64,000 nt of DNA from an uncultured Senegalimassilia sp. (GTDB lineage Bacteria; Actinomycetota; Coriobacteriia; Coriobacteriales; Eggerthellaceae). A program made the translations under genes and the position numbers. Shown one piece after another: positions 39,933 to 48,015 of this stretch. The notes below the pieces were generated by a model. It was not told the DNA's origin. It searched no databases and saw nothing but the letters and a program-made list of their open reading frames with translations. The stretch lies in assembly GCF_934636665.1 (NCBI RefSeq), contig NZ_CAKUAT010000008.1, positions 1 through 64,000 on the forward strand, in the 5' to 3' direction. Every line of letters begins with the position of its first letter. Position 1 is the stretch's first letter.

Positions 39933-41699
39933 TTAATCTTCCAGGTCTTTCGGATTGAACGTTTCCAGCAGGTCGACCAGCTCTTGCTTCTTGTGGATAT
40001 CCAGCTTGGCGTAGATGCGCTTGCTGTGGGTTCGGATGGTGTTTTCCGAAACCACCAGCTGCTCGGCGATGCGCGCCACGGTGTTGCCTCGTGCGATGAG
40101 CTCCATGACCTCGGTTTCGCGCGCGGATAGGCGGTAGTGCTGTCGAACCAGCACAGCCTGCTTCGACAGGCGGTCCTGGTAGTTGGGCGCATCGGAGCTG
40201 CGGGCATGGTCGCGTTTCTCGAGTTTTGCGGCATCCGTCGGGAGGGGGCCGTTGTCGGGCGCCATCGCGGGTTCTCTGGCGATCGAGGCGTCCTCGGTAT
40301 CCGTTCGTGCGATGATGATGGGCCTCATCTCGAACATGCCGGTATCTTGCATGTTGAAAGGGCAGGGGCCCGCGCATCCGGCGTTTGCCGCGGGAGACGC
40401 TTCGCTTCCTGATTCGACTTCATCGAGGTCGGTTTGGCGCTCGTTGATGTCGGCGATTTGCAAAGGCGCGCCTGCGACAAGCTCGATGTCCTCCGCTTGG
40501 CTTGCCGCCAGCGCCCGTTTGAAGCCGCCTTGGCCGATGAAGAACATAAGGCCGAGCAAGTACACCGCCACCAGCGCGACGACGGCATCGGGCTGCATGC
40601 CGATGACGCGTATCTGCTCGGCGAAGGTGCCTGCAAGGAACCCGACATCGTGCAATGCATACACGATGCCAGCGAAGAAGCCGTAGATGAACACGGGGTT
40701 GATGCCTCGGTCGCGCGATGCCTGCGCGCACTGGATCATCATGAGCGCGATGGCCACGCTGTATACCGCATACAGGATGGCGGCTTGCCATCGCGCATAA
40801 CCGTCGCTGCAAAACGGAAGCACCAGAAACGAGCTGATGAGCAGCGGGAAGGCGATGCGGTAGGCGTTGGCGACGTTCATCCGCACGTTCTTGAACTGCC
40901 AGAGCACCAAAACGCCGATGCCCGCAACCAGGCATCCCGTCATCGACAGCAGGTTCACAAGGCTGCCGACCCGTGGGTCGCCGATGGCCAGCGAGCGCAT
41001 GACGCCGGTGCAGAATGCGATGGCGCCGACGCATAAGGCGCTGCGCCAGTAATCGCGCAGCACGCGCCTATACACGTTCGGGTGCTCGCGCGGAACATCC
41101 TCGAACATGGGCTGCCTCAAGTCGATGTGCCGGCTTTTCAGCACGATGGCGAGCGCGAACAGCGGCATGAACACCAGCGGGATGAGAAACGCGGTCACGG
41201 CTTGTGGGATGGCGTACAGGGCGAAGTACAGAAGCGCGCCATAGGCCGTGCCCAGGATCAGGTCATGGTTGCCATGGTCTGCGTCGAAGCTGGCGAACAG
41301 GCGCTGCCACAACATATAGAAGCCGGCAGACCCCAGGCCCAGAAGCGCACCGCCGGCGATCACCAATATGTGAGCGATTCCATGTAGATAGATGGCTCCG
41401 ATAAGGCAGCACCAGCCAAGCAGATAAGGGGCGCTGGCAAGCATCACCATGAAGCGGCGCGTAGGTCCGGGGAAGTAGTACACTCCGATGGCGCTGGCGA
41501 AATAGCATAGCGAGAACACGAGCGATTGCATCAAGAAGAACCAGAACATGACCTCCGGGGTTTGGAAGTTCATGGGCAGAAACGGGAACACGCCGCCCCA
41601 TACGCCGGCTGCGTTGATGGCCAAAAAGAGGGCGTATCCAAGCGATGCGGTGTTGGGCTTGAACGTGCGGGCTATGTTGGAAATGCGTGTACGTGCCAC
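39933..41699 (-). CDS. 12-TM membrane-anchored LuxR-type regulator
   Basis: A 588-residue protein with about 12 hydrophobic helices (about residues 18-410, MFS-like arrangement), a hydrophilic linker, and a C-terminal LuxR helix-turn-helix (about 525-588: LSARETEVMELIARGNTVARIAEQL, SENTIRTHSKRIYAKLDIHKKQELVDLL). This architecture is expanded in Eggerthellaceae, often next to molybdoenzyme genes, and is thought to sense an external ligand and switch on the neighbour. The start is GTG 41699 with GAGGATC upstream. It is divergent from the dms-like cluster; a nine-base inverted repeat lies between them. Confidence 0.87.
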   Translation of the reverse strand: MARTRISNIARTFKPNTASLGYALFLAINAAGVWGGVFPFLPMNFQTPEVMFWFFLMQSLVFSLCYFASAIGVYYFPGPTRRFMVMLASAPYLLGWCCLIGAIYLHGIAHILVIAGGALLGLGSAGFYMLWQRLFASFDADHGNHDLILGTAYGALLYFALYAIPQAVTAFLIPLVFMPLFALAIVLKSRHIDLRQPMFEDVPREHPNVYRRVLRDYWRSALCVGAIAFCTGVMRSLAIGDPRVGSLVNLLSMTGCLVAGIGVLVLWQFKNVRMNVANAYRIAFPLLISSFLVLPFCSDGYARWQAAILYAVYSVAIALMMIQCAQASRDRGINPVFIYGFFAGIVYALHDVGFLAGTFAEQIRVIGMQPDAVVALVAVYLLGLMFFIGQGGFKRALAASQAEDIELVAGAPLQIADINERQTDLDEVESGSEASPAANAGCAGPCPFNMQDTGMFEMRPIIIARTDTEDASIAREPAMAPDNGPLPTDAAKLEKRDHARSSDAPNYQDRLSKQAVLVRQHYRLSARETEVMELIARGNTVARIAEQLVVSENTIRTHSKRIYAKLDIHKKQELVDLLETFNPKDLED

Positions 41700-42090
41700 A
41701 GAGATCCTCGTCGTCGGGCACTGCCGTTCGCCCGCCTGAAGGTGCCGGCGGCGGATGGTCGAGTGCTCTTCTCCCTTGCGTGATTTCGCCGCTGCATAGC
41801 AAGAATGCGAAATCGATTGCTCAAAACAGTATAGCGCGCAATCGGGTCCAGGCTGTCACATACTGCAAAGGGTGATAGCCTGTGAACTGGGCAAACGCGA
41901 AATTCGCACGTTTTATGTGACACGGCTGATCGGGCAAGGCGATAAGGTTTCCTCACCAAATGCGCTTGGAGGGTAGACGAGCCCCAACCAAGGAAGCAAG
42001 GGTGGTGAGCGGCGAAAAGGCCGCGAAAGGAAGAAGCCGTGTCGCGGCGCGCGATAGCGCAGCCGTTTCGACAGAGGCGAAAAGGAAAGA
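41700..42090. promoter_or_regulatory. Divergent control region between LuxR and dms-like genes
   Basis: TGTCACATA at 41854-41862 and its exact complement TATGTGACA at 41914-41922 are 51 bases apart. On the minus strand TATACT (41833-41828) could be the LuxR -10, with the left repeat near its -35; on the plus strand TAAGGT near 41943 could be the dms -10, with the right repeat near its -35. No gene is supported in this stretch. Confidence 0.5.
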
Positions 42091-44526
42091 ATGAAGGGGG
42101 AGGCAATGCAAGACATGCCAAGCATGAACCGCCGCACGTTCGTCAAGTCGACGGGTGCGCTGGGTGCTCTGGCCGCCGTCGGCGGCGCTGCTGCAACGGG
42201 TGCGAACCTGTTCGGCGCAACCGAACCGGCGCTCGCGGAGTCCGAGGAGAAGATCACATGGGGCCATTGCGCCATCAACTGCCCGGGCCGCTGCAGCCTG
42301 AAGTTCCATGTGAAGGACGATGAGGTTGTGTGGGTGGACACCTGCACGAGCAAGGACGCCGGGTTCGATGACCCGCAGCCCCGTGCGTGCCTGCGCGGCC
42401 GTACGTATCGTCGTTGGATGAACCATCCCGACCGCATCAACTACCCCATGAAGCGCGTCGGCAAGCGCGGCGAGGGCAAGTTCGAGCGCATCTCTTGGGA
42501 TGAGGCTATCGACCTGGCGGCCACGAAGCTCAAAGAGGTTATCGAGAAGTACGGCAACGAGGCTGTGTACCTGCCGTATGCGACCGGCGTTTCCGCAACC
42601 ACGGCTCGTCCGTTCAATCGACTGCTGAACATGCTGGGCGGCAGCCTGAATCGCTACGGCGATTATTCCACTGCCCAGATCACGGCCATCACCCCTTACA
42701 TGTACGGCTCCAAGAACAACGGCGGCAGCTCCTTCAAGAACGCCGAGGATGCCAAGCTCATCCTCATGTTCGGTACCAGCCCCACCGAAACGCGCCAGGG
42801 CGGTCTGACCACTCATTACGACTGGGTCCAGCTGCGCGAGAAGACCGGTGCGAAGATCTATGTGATCGATCCGCGCATGAACGACTCCATCATGGGCCAT
42901 TCCGACCAGTGGCTGCCCATCAACCCCGGCACCGACGCCGCGTTGGTCGCGGGTATCGCACATTACCTGATTCAGCATGACATGTGCGATATGGACTTCC
43001 TGCACACCTACTGCGTGGGCTTTGACGAACAGACCATGCCCGAGGCGTACAAGGGCAAGAACATGTCCTATTTCGACTATGTTATGGGCACGGGTTACGA
43101 CAAGGTGGAGAAGACGCCGGCGTGGGCTGCCAAGGTCACCGGCATCCCCGAGAAGAAGATCGAGGAGCTGGCTGAAGAGATCGGCACCACCAAGCCGCTG
43201 TTCGTCTGCCAGGGCTGGGGCCCGCAGCGTCGCAGCAACGGCGAGTGGACGTCCTGGTCCATCATGGCCCTGCCGTGCCTGGTCGGCCAGGTCGGCCTGG
43301 CGGGCACCAACAACGGTTGCCGCGAGGCGCGCAACAGCCCGACGCTGCAGTCCCTGCCGGCGGGCACCAATCCGGTGAAGGCCTCCATCTCGTGCTTCGT
43401 GTGGACCGACGCCATCAAGCATGGCGCGGACATGACGGCCAAGAACTGGGGCGTGAAATACGTCGACAAGCTGAACACCGGTATCAAGTACATGATCAAC
43501 TACGCGGGCAACTGCCTGACCAACCAGCATGGCGACATCAACTATGCGCACGACATCCTGGTGGACGAGTCGCTGTGCGAGTTCATCCTGGGCATCGACA
43601 TCGTGATGACCGATTCCCTGAAGTACTCCGACGTCATCCTGCCCGACATGTTCCGCTTCGAGCAGAACTCGCAGATCGCCACGGGCTCGAACTGGGGCTA
43701 TGTCATCACCGGCACCCCTGCTACGTCCGTGAAGTACGAGCGCAAGACCTGCTACGAGATGTGCGAGCTTATCGCCGACAAGTTTGGCGTCAAAGACAAG
43801 TTCACCGAGGGCAAGACCGAGCTCGAGTGGATGAAGGAGCTGTACGAGAAGTCTCGCGAGAAGGACGAGGAGCTGCCCACGTGGGATGAAGCGGTGAAGA
43901 TGGGCGTGTACACGCGCGAATATGCCCCCACCATTTCCATGAAGAAGTTCCGCGATGATCCCGAGGCCAACGCGCTGACCACGCCCTCCGGCAAGATCGA
44001 GATCTTCTCCGAGAAGCTGCTGAAAGACACCGAAGGCTGGGAGCTGACCGACGGCGATACGCTTGCATGCCTGAACACGCTGGCGCCGATCCCCGCGTAC
44101 ATCCCCGAGTGGGATGGCGTTGAAACGACCACCGATGAGTATCCGTTGGCGTTGGGCGGCTTCCATTATCGCGGCCGTCTGCACTCCTCTTGGGGCGGTA
44201 TCGAGGAGCTGAAGGAGGTCAACCCGCAGGAGGCTTGGATCAATCCGGCAGATGCGGAGCCTCGCGGCATCAAGCAGGGCGACACCGTCCATGTGAAGAA
44301 CGAGTTCGGCACCATCGAGCTGTTGGCGAAGGTCACGCCGCGTGTTATCCCGGGCATGGTCGCCATTTCCCAGGGTGCTTGGCATAACGCGGATATGTCC
44401 TCTTCCGATCCCAAGGCTCGTCTGGACAAGGGCGGTTGCATCAACACGCTGACCACGCATCGCCCGAGCCCGTTGGCCAAGGGCAATCCGCAGCATTCCA
44501 ACATCTGCGAAGTCGTGAAGGCTTAA
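42091..44526 (+). CDS. DMSO reductase-family molybdopterin oxidoreductase, catalytic subunit
   Basis: An 811-residue DmsA-like enzyme with a Tat signal (NRRTFVKS, residues 13-20), so it is exported folded and acts outside the membrane. A [4Fe-4S] site is formed by C60, C64, C68 and C100, followed by the molybdopterin-binding domains. YGDYSTAQ near residues 189-196 holds a serine that could be the molybdenum ligand, as in DmsA. The C-terminal cofactor-binding domain ends with STHRP-like TLTTHRPSPLAKGNPQHSN. The overall form is closest to DmsA/YnfE; S- or N-oxides are typical acceptors, but the substrate is unproven. Starts at 42091 or 42106 are both possible. First gene of dmsABC-torD-dmsC. 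Confidence 0.9.
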   Translation: MKGEAMQDMPSMNRRTFVKSTGALGALAAVGGAAATGANLFGATEPALAESEEKITWGHCAINCPGRCSLKFHVKDDEVVWVDTCTSKDAGFDDPQPRACLRGRTYRRWMNHPDRINYPMKRVGKRGEGKFERISWDEAIDLAATKLKEVIEKYGNEAVYLPYATGVSATTARPFNRLLNMLGGSLNRYGDYSTAQITAITPYMYGSKNNGGSSFKNAEDAKLILMFGTSPTETRQGGLTTHYDWVQLREKTGAKIYVIDPRMNDSIMGHSDQWLPINPGTDAALVAGIAHYLIQHDMCDMDFLHTYCVGFDEQTMPEAYKGKNMSYFDYVMGTGYDKVEKTPAWAAKVTGIPEKKIEELAEEIGTTKPLFVCQGWGPQRRSNGEWTSWSIMALPCLVGQVGLAGTNNGCREARNSPTLQSLPAGTNPVKASISCFVWTDAIKHGADMTAKNWGVKYVDKLNTGIKYMINYAGNCLTNQHGDINYAHDILVDESLCEFILGIDIVMTDSLKYSDVILPDMFRFEQNSQIATGSNWGYVITGTPATSVKYERKTCYEMCELIADKFGVKDKFTEGKTELEWMKELYEKSREKDEELPTWDEAVKMGVYTREYAPTISMKKFRDDPEANALTTPSGKIEIFSEKLLKDTEGWELTDGDTLACLNTLAPIPAYIPEWDGVETTTDEYPLALGGFHYRGRLHSSWGGIEELKEVNPQEAWINPADAEPRGIKQGDTVHVKNEFGTIELLAKVTPRVIPGMVAISQGAWHNADMSSSDPKARLDKGGCINTLTTHRPSPLAKGNPQHSNICEVVKA

Positions 44527-44553
44527 AGGCAGCGAGTACGAGAGGAGTAAGAG

Positions 44554-45174
44554 ATGACTCGATATGCATTTCATTTCGACGGCACTCGCTGCACGGGTTG
44601 CAAAACCTGCGAGATGGCCTGCAAGGATTTCAAGGACCTGAGCGTCGGCACCGCGTTCCGCAAGGTGTACGAGGTGACGTTGGGCACGACCGAGCGCGAT
44701 GCGAACGGCTGCGTCGTCAGCAGCTGCGTGAGCTATCCGCTGTCCATGTCGTGCAACCACTGCGATGACCCGGCGTGCACCAAGGTGTGCCCGACCACCG
44801 CAATGCACAAAGACCCCGAAACCGGTCTGGTGTCCGTGGACGCCGACAAGTGCATCGGTTGCGGCTACTGCCACATGGCCTGCCCGTACAACGCGCCGAA
44901 GGTCGATCGCGAAAAGGGCCACAGCGTGAAGTGCGACGGTTGCGCCGAGCGTGTTGCCGCAGGTGAAAAGCCTGTATGCGTGGAGGCGTGCCCGGCTCGC
45001 GCGTTGGACTTCGGCACGATCGAGGAAATGGCCAAGCTCGGCGAGCGCGGGAACATCGCGCCTCTGCCCGAGCCGACCTACACGAAACCGAACCTGTACA
45101 TCAAGGCTTCCGCCGACGCCCTGCCCGCAGGTGCCGAGGACGGCAAAGTCGTGAATCCCCTGGAGGTGATGTAG
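44554..45174 (+). CDS. DmsB-like 4[4Fe-4S] electron-transfer subunit
   Basis: A 206-residue ferredoxin-type subunit that passes electrons from the membrane anchor to the catalytic subunit. Four cysteine groups bind four clusters: CTGCKTCEMAC, CNHCDDPACTKVCP, CIGCGYCHMACP and CDGCAERV...CVEACP. No own signal peptide; it is exported with its Tat partner. AGGAG precedes ATG 44554, 28 bases after the catalytic gene. Confidence 0.93.
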   Translation: MTRYAFHFDGTRCTGCKTCEMACKDFKDLSVGTAFRKVYEVTLGTTERDANGCVVSSCVSYPLSMSCNHCDDPACTKVCPTTAMHKDPETGLVSVDADKCIGCGYCHMACPYNAPKVDREKGHSVKCDGCAERVAAGEKPVCVEACPARALDFGTIEEMAKLGERGNIAPLPEPTYTKPNLYIKASADALPAGAEDGKVVNPLEVM

Positions 45175-45175
45175 C

Positions 45176-46033
45176 ATGATGGCCGAGCTGCCTTTGGCTT
45201 TGTTCACCACGCTGGCGCCTATCGGCGCGGGCGCGTTCATCGCGCTGGCTGTGGCTTTCTTCACCACGAAGTTCTCCGATGAGCAGCTGAAGAAGATCGA
45301 CCGCATGACCACCATCCCGGTCGTCGTGTTGGTGGCAGGCTTCATCTGCGCGTTCTTCCATCTGGCAAGCCCCATGCATGCGTTCGGCGTGTTCGCCGGC
45401 CTGGGCGCGAGCCCGCTGTCCAACGAGCTGCTTGCCGGCGTCGTGTTCGCCGTGCTGGCTATCGTGTACTGGATCGTGGCGCTCGCCGGCAAGCTTGGCG
45501 AGGGTGCTCGCAAGGGTTTTGCCGCTGTGGTAGCTGTCATGGCGATCGTGTTCGCGTGCTTCACGGGCGCTGCCTACATGATGGAGACCATCGTTTCCTG
45601 GAACACCCCGATGGTTCCCGTTGCCGTGCTGGGCTTCAGCCTGCTGGGCGGCGTTTCCCTGGGCGTGCTCGTGCTGGCGCTGTCCGGTGCGCTTGAGGAT
45701 GCTGCGAAGGGTGGCTTCAAGATGGCTGCGCTGGCGGTGCTGGTCGTCGGCCTGGTCCTTGGCGTGGTTGGCCTGTTGGTGCAGGTCATGAGCGTGTCCG
45801 GCATGGGCAACGCGCTGGTCGACGGCGCGGACCTGGTTACCGCCGCCTCTGCTCCCATGTGGATCGGCGTGGTGTGCATGGTCGTTGCCGCAGCGGCCGC
45901 CTTCATGGCTCTGCGCAACTCGAAGTCCACGGCGCTTGCCGCCGCGGCTCCGGTGCTGGCGATCGTGGGCGTGTTCGCTGCTCGCCTGGCGTTCTATGCG
46001 GTGCAGCTGAGCGTTGGCCTGTGCATCGGCTAA
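45176..46033 (+). CDS. DmsC-like membrane anchor subunit
   Basis: A 285-residue integral membrane protein with eight predicted helices that should oxidise menaquinol and feed electrons to the DmsB-like subunit. The N-terminus MAELPLALFTTLAPIGAGAF and the second helix with HLASPMHAF, SPLSNELL are typical DmsC signatures. ATG at 45176 (or 45179) directly follows the previous stop. A G/C hairpin at 46057-46083 separates it from the chaperone gene. Confidence 0.9.
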   Translation: MMAELPLALFTTLAPIGAGAFIALAVAFFTTKFSDEQLKKIDRMTTIPVVVLVAGFICAFFHLASPMHAFGVFAGLGASPLSNELLAGVVFAVLAIVYWIVALAGKLGEGARKGFAAVVAVMAIVFACFTGAAYMMETIVSWNTPMVPVAVLGFSLLGGVSLGVLVLALSGALEDAAKGGFKMAALAVLVVGLVLGVVGLLVQVMSVSGMGNALVDGADLVTAASAPMWIGVVCMVVAAAAAFMALRNSKSTALAAAAPVLAIVGVFAARLAFYAVQLSVGLCIG

Positions 46034-46056
46034 CCGCTGAGGGTCGATGCTTTTCG

Positions 46057-46087
46057 GGGCGCGTCCGGTTTGCGGGCGCGCCCTTTG
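46057..46087 (+). terminator. Hairpin after dmsC-like gene, possible partial terminator
   Basis: GGGCGCG (46057-46063) pairs with CGCGCCC (46077-46083), then TTTG. With such a short T run it may attenuate rather than stop transcription into torD. Confidence 0.5.
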
Positions 46088-46126
46088 CCTTATGATGGAT
46101 GCCTTAAGCGATAAGGAGAGGATCGC

Positions 46127-46798
46127 ATGACGGATCTTGATGCTGCGACGCTTGAGGGCGTTGCGTTTCTGGGGAACACCCTGGCGCCGTTCTTCCTGCA
46201 GGACCCGCGAACAGGCTCTGCAGAGGCCGAGTTTGCGGCGGTCGCTGCGCTTGATGCACAGACTGCTGGCGCGGAATGGCCGTTTGCCGGCCAGAAAGAG
46301 GCCGCACGTTATCTGGCAATGATGGTCGAGGGCCTGGCGCCGAGCCGCGTTGCCGGAGAGGGCGGTGCCTTTGCCGCGGATGATGATCTGACGTGGGAGT
46401 ATCGCCGCTTGTTCATTGGCCCGGCCGCAAAGCCGGCGCCGCCGTGGGGCTCGGTGTACACCGACCGGGAGTGCGTGGTGTTCGGCGCGACCGCCCTTGA
46501 GCTGCGCGCATGGATGCGCGAACATGGCGTTGCGCGAACCGCTGACGAGAAAACCCCGGAGGACCATATCGGGCTTATGCTCGCCCTTATGGCGTGGCTC
46601 GCGCAGAATCAGCCCGCCGACCTGGGCGAGTTCCTGAGCCTTCACTTCCTGACGTGGGTGGGGCATTTCCTGGACGAGCTTGCCGATGCCGCCGAGCATC
46701 CTTTCTATGAAGGGCTGGCTCGCTTAACGCGTGCAAGCTTGGACGGCGTTCAGGAGGCGTTGGGGTTGGAGGTCGTCACGCCTCGCTTCTATCGCTAA
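46127..46798 (+). CDS. TorD/DmsD-family chaperone
   Basis: A 223-residue all-helical chaperone that binds the Tat signal of its molybdoenzyme and helps cofactor insertion before export. The family signature is visible: YRRLFIGPAAKPAPPWGSVY near residues 92-111 and ADEKTPEDHIGLMLALMAWL near 138-157. ATG 46127 follows AAGGAGAGG. It lies between two DmsC-like anchor genes and presumably serves the 811-residue enzyme. Confidence 0.9.
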   Translation: MTDLDAATLEGVAFLGNTLAPFFLQDPRTGSAEAEFAAVAALDAQTAGAEWPFAGQKEAARYLAMMVEGLAPSRVAGEGGAFAADDDLTWEYRRLFIGPAAKPAPPWGSVYTDRECVVFGATALELRAWMREHGVARTADEKTPEDHIGLMLALMAWLAQNQPADLGEFLSLHFLTWVGHFLDELADAAEHPFYEGLARLTRASLDGVQEALGLEVVTPRFYR

Positions 46799-46816
46799 AA
46801 TACCAAGGAATCGTTT

Positions 46817-46852
46817 GGTCCGGCGCGTCGCTGCAAGCTGACGCGCCGGACC
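46817..46852. repeat. 13-bp perfect hairpin between torD and second anchor gene
   Basis: GGTCCGGCGCGTC (46817-46829) pairs with GACGCGCCGGACC (46840-46852). No T run follows. It may stabilise or separate transcripts. Confidence 0.7.
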
Positions 46853-46906
46853 ATGCAGGTGTTATGCGCGTTTCGCATCGAGCAGTGCTGCAAAGAGGGG
46901 GAGCTG

Positions 46907-47824
46907 ATGATTTCCGGGTTCGATACTGCGTTAGGCGAGGTGACGTTGGTGCTGTTCACCACGCTCGCCCCTTCGGGCGCTATCGCCCTTGTTCTGGTTG
47001 CGGCGGTGTTGTTGCTTCCGAAGCTCGAATCGACGATGCGGGCGCGCATCAGCACGTTCATGTGCATCCCCCTTGTGGTTACCATGGTAGGGCTTGTCGC
47101 GTCGGCCACGCATCTTGGAAACCCGGCCAATGCGCTGTACGTGTTTTTGCACGTCGGGTCCAGCCCTCTTTCGAACGAAGTCGTCAGCGCGGTGGGGTTG
47201 TTGGCGTGCAGCGGCCTGTATTGGCTGTACTCGTTTTCGGCCAAGCCCTTTGTATGGCTGCATCGGCTGCTGCTGACGATGATTGTGGCAACGGGCGTCG
47301 CGTTCGTGACGATGGTGTCCCTTGCGTATTCCGTCGACACCATCGTCACTTGGAGCTTGCCTACGGTTCCGATTTCGTTGTGGTTGAATGCCCTGGTGGG
47401 AGGGCCTTTGCTGGCGGCGATCACGTTGTATGCCGCCCAATGGCGTGCGCTTGCGGGGCGTTTCGGTCTGCTGCTGATGACAGTGCCCTTCATTGCGCTT
47501 GCGGCTAATATGGCCGCGTATATCGTGCAGGGCCGGCTATTGAATGGTGTCGCGAATTCGGTGGTCGCGGCAGCCGACCTTGTGCCGCATTACCGCACGA
47601 TGCTGCTGGTGTTCGCGTTGATGTGCTTTGCCGGTTGCGTGCTTGCCGCCTTCACGATGCATGCCGTGTCGAGGGAAGCGGTGGCGCACGGCGGGGGTGA
47701 GCTTGCATTCTCCAAGCGCGTGCTTGTTCGCCTGCTTGTCTCGTGTCTGCTGGTGTTCGCCGGCATCTTCGTCATGCGTTTCGCGTTCTATATGATGCAC
47801 TTGATGGTCGGCCTTGCCGTATAG
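46907..47824 (+). CDS. Second DmsC-like membrane anchor
   Basis: A 305-residue integral membrane protein with about eight to nine helices. It shares with the first anchor the pattern VTLVLFTTLAPSGAIA, THLGNPANALYVF, SSPLSNEVV. Two anchors for one catalytic subunit is unusual; this copy may pair with a molybdoenzyme encoded elsewhere or provide an alternative quinol site. ATG 46907 has GAGGGGGAG upstream. It has lower similarity to the first anchor than expected from a recent duplication. Confidence 0.85.
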   Translation: MISGFDTALGEVTLVLFTTLAPSGAIALVLVAAVLLLPKLESTMRARISTFMCIPLVVTMVGLVASATHLGNPANALYVFLHVGSSPLSNEVVSAVGLLACSGLYWLYSFSAKPFVWLHRLLLTMIVATGVAFVTMVSLAYSVDTIVTWSLPTVPISLWLNALVGGPLLAAITLYAAQWRALAGRFGLLLMTVPFIALAANMAAYIVQGRLLNGVANSVVAAADLVPHYRTMLLVFALMCFAGCVLAAFTMHAVSREAVAHGGGELAFSKRVLVRLLVSCLLVFAGIFVMRFAFYMMHLMVGLAV

Positions 47825-47845
47825 GTCGTATAGGCCCAGGCTGCA

Positions 47846-47892
47846 AAAACTCCCGCTACCGCAAATTGAATTGCGCGGTAGCGGGAGTTTTG
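47846..47892. terminator. Bidirectional terminator after the dms-like cluster
   Basis: AAAACTCCCGCTACCGC (47846-47862) pairs perfectly with its 17-base complement at 47875-47891. A run of nine G bases follows at about 47899-47907. Confidence 0.88.
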
Positions 47893-48015
47893 CGTTCAGG
47901 GGGGGGGTCGCTCGCCGAGCCCCCTCGGACTTATGTCTCTAAAGCGGGTTTTCGTTCGGCGTCCAGGCGGCCGTTGCCGACCGTCGCTTCGCGGGGGATT
48001 GCGTCCCTGCGCGTT

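Noticed and set aside
47898..47907. Run of nine G bases as a phase-variation tract
   Set aside because: It lies between convergent genes, after a terminator, not within a coding region or promoter spacer.
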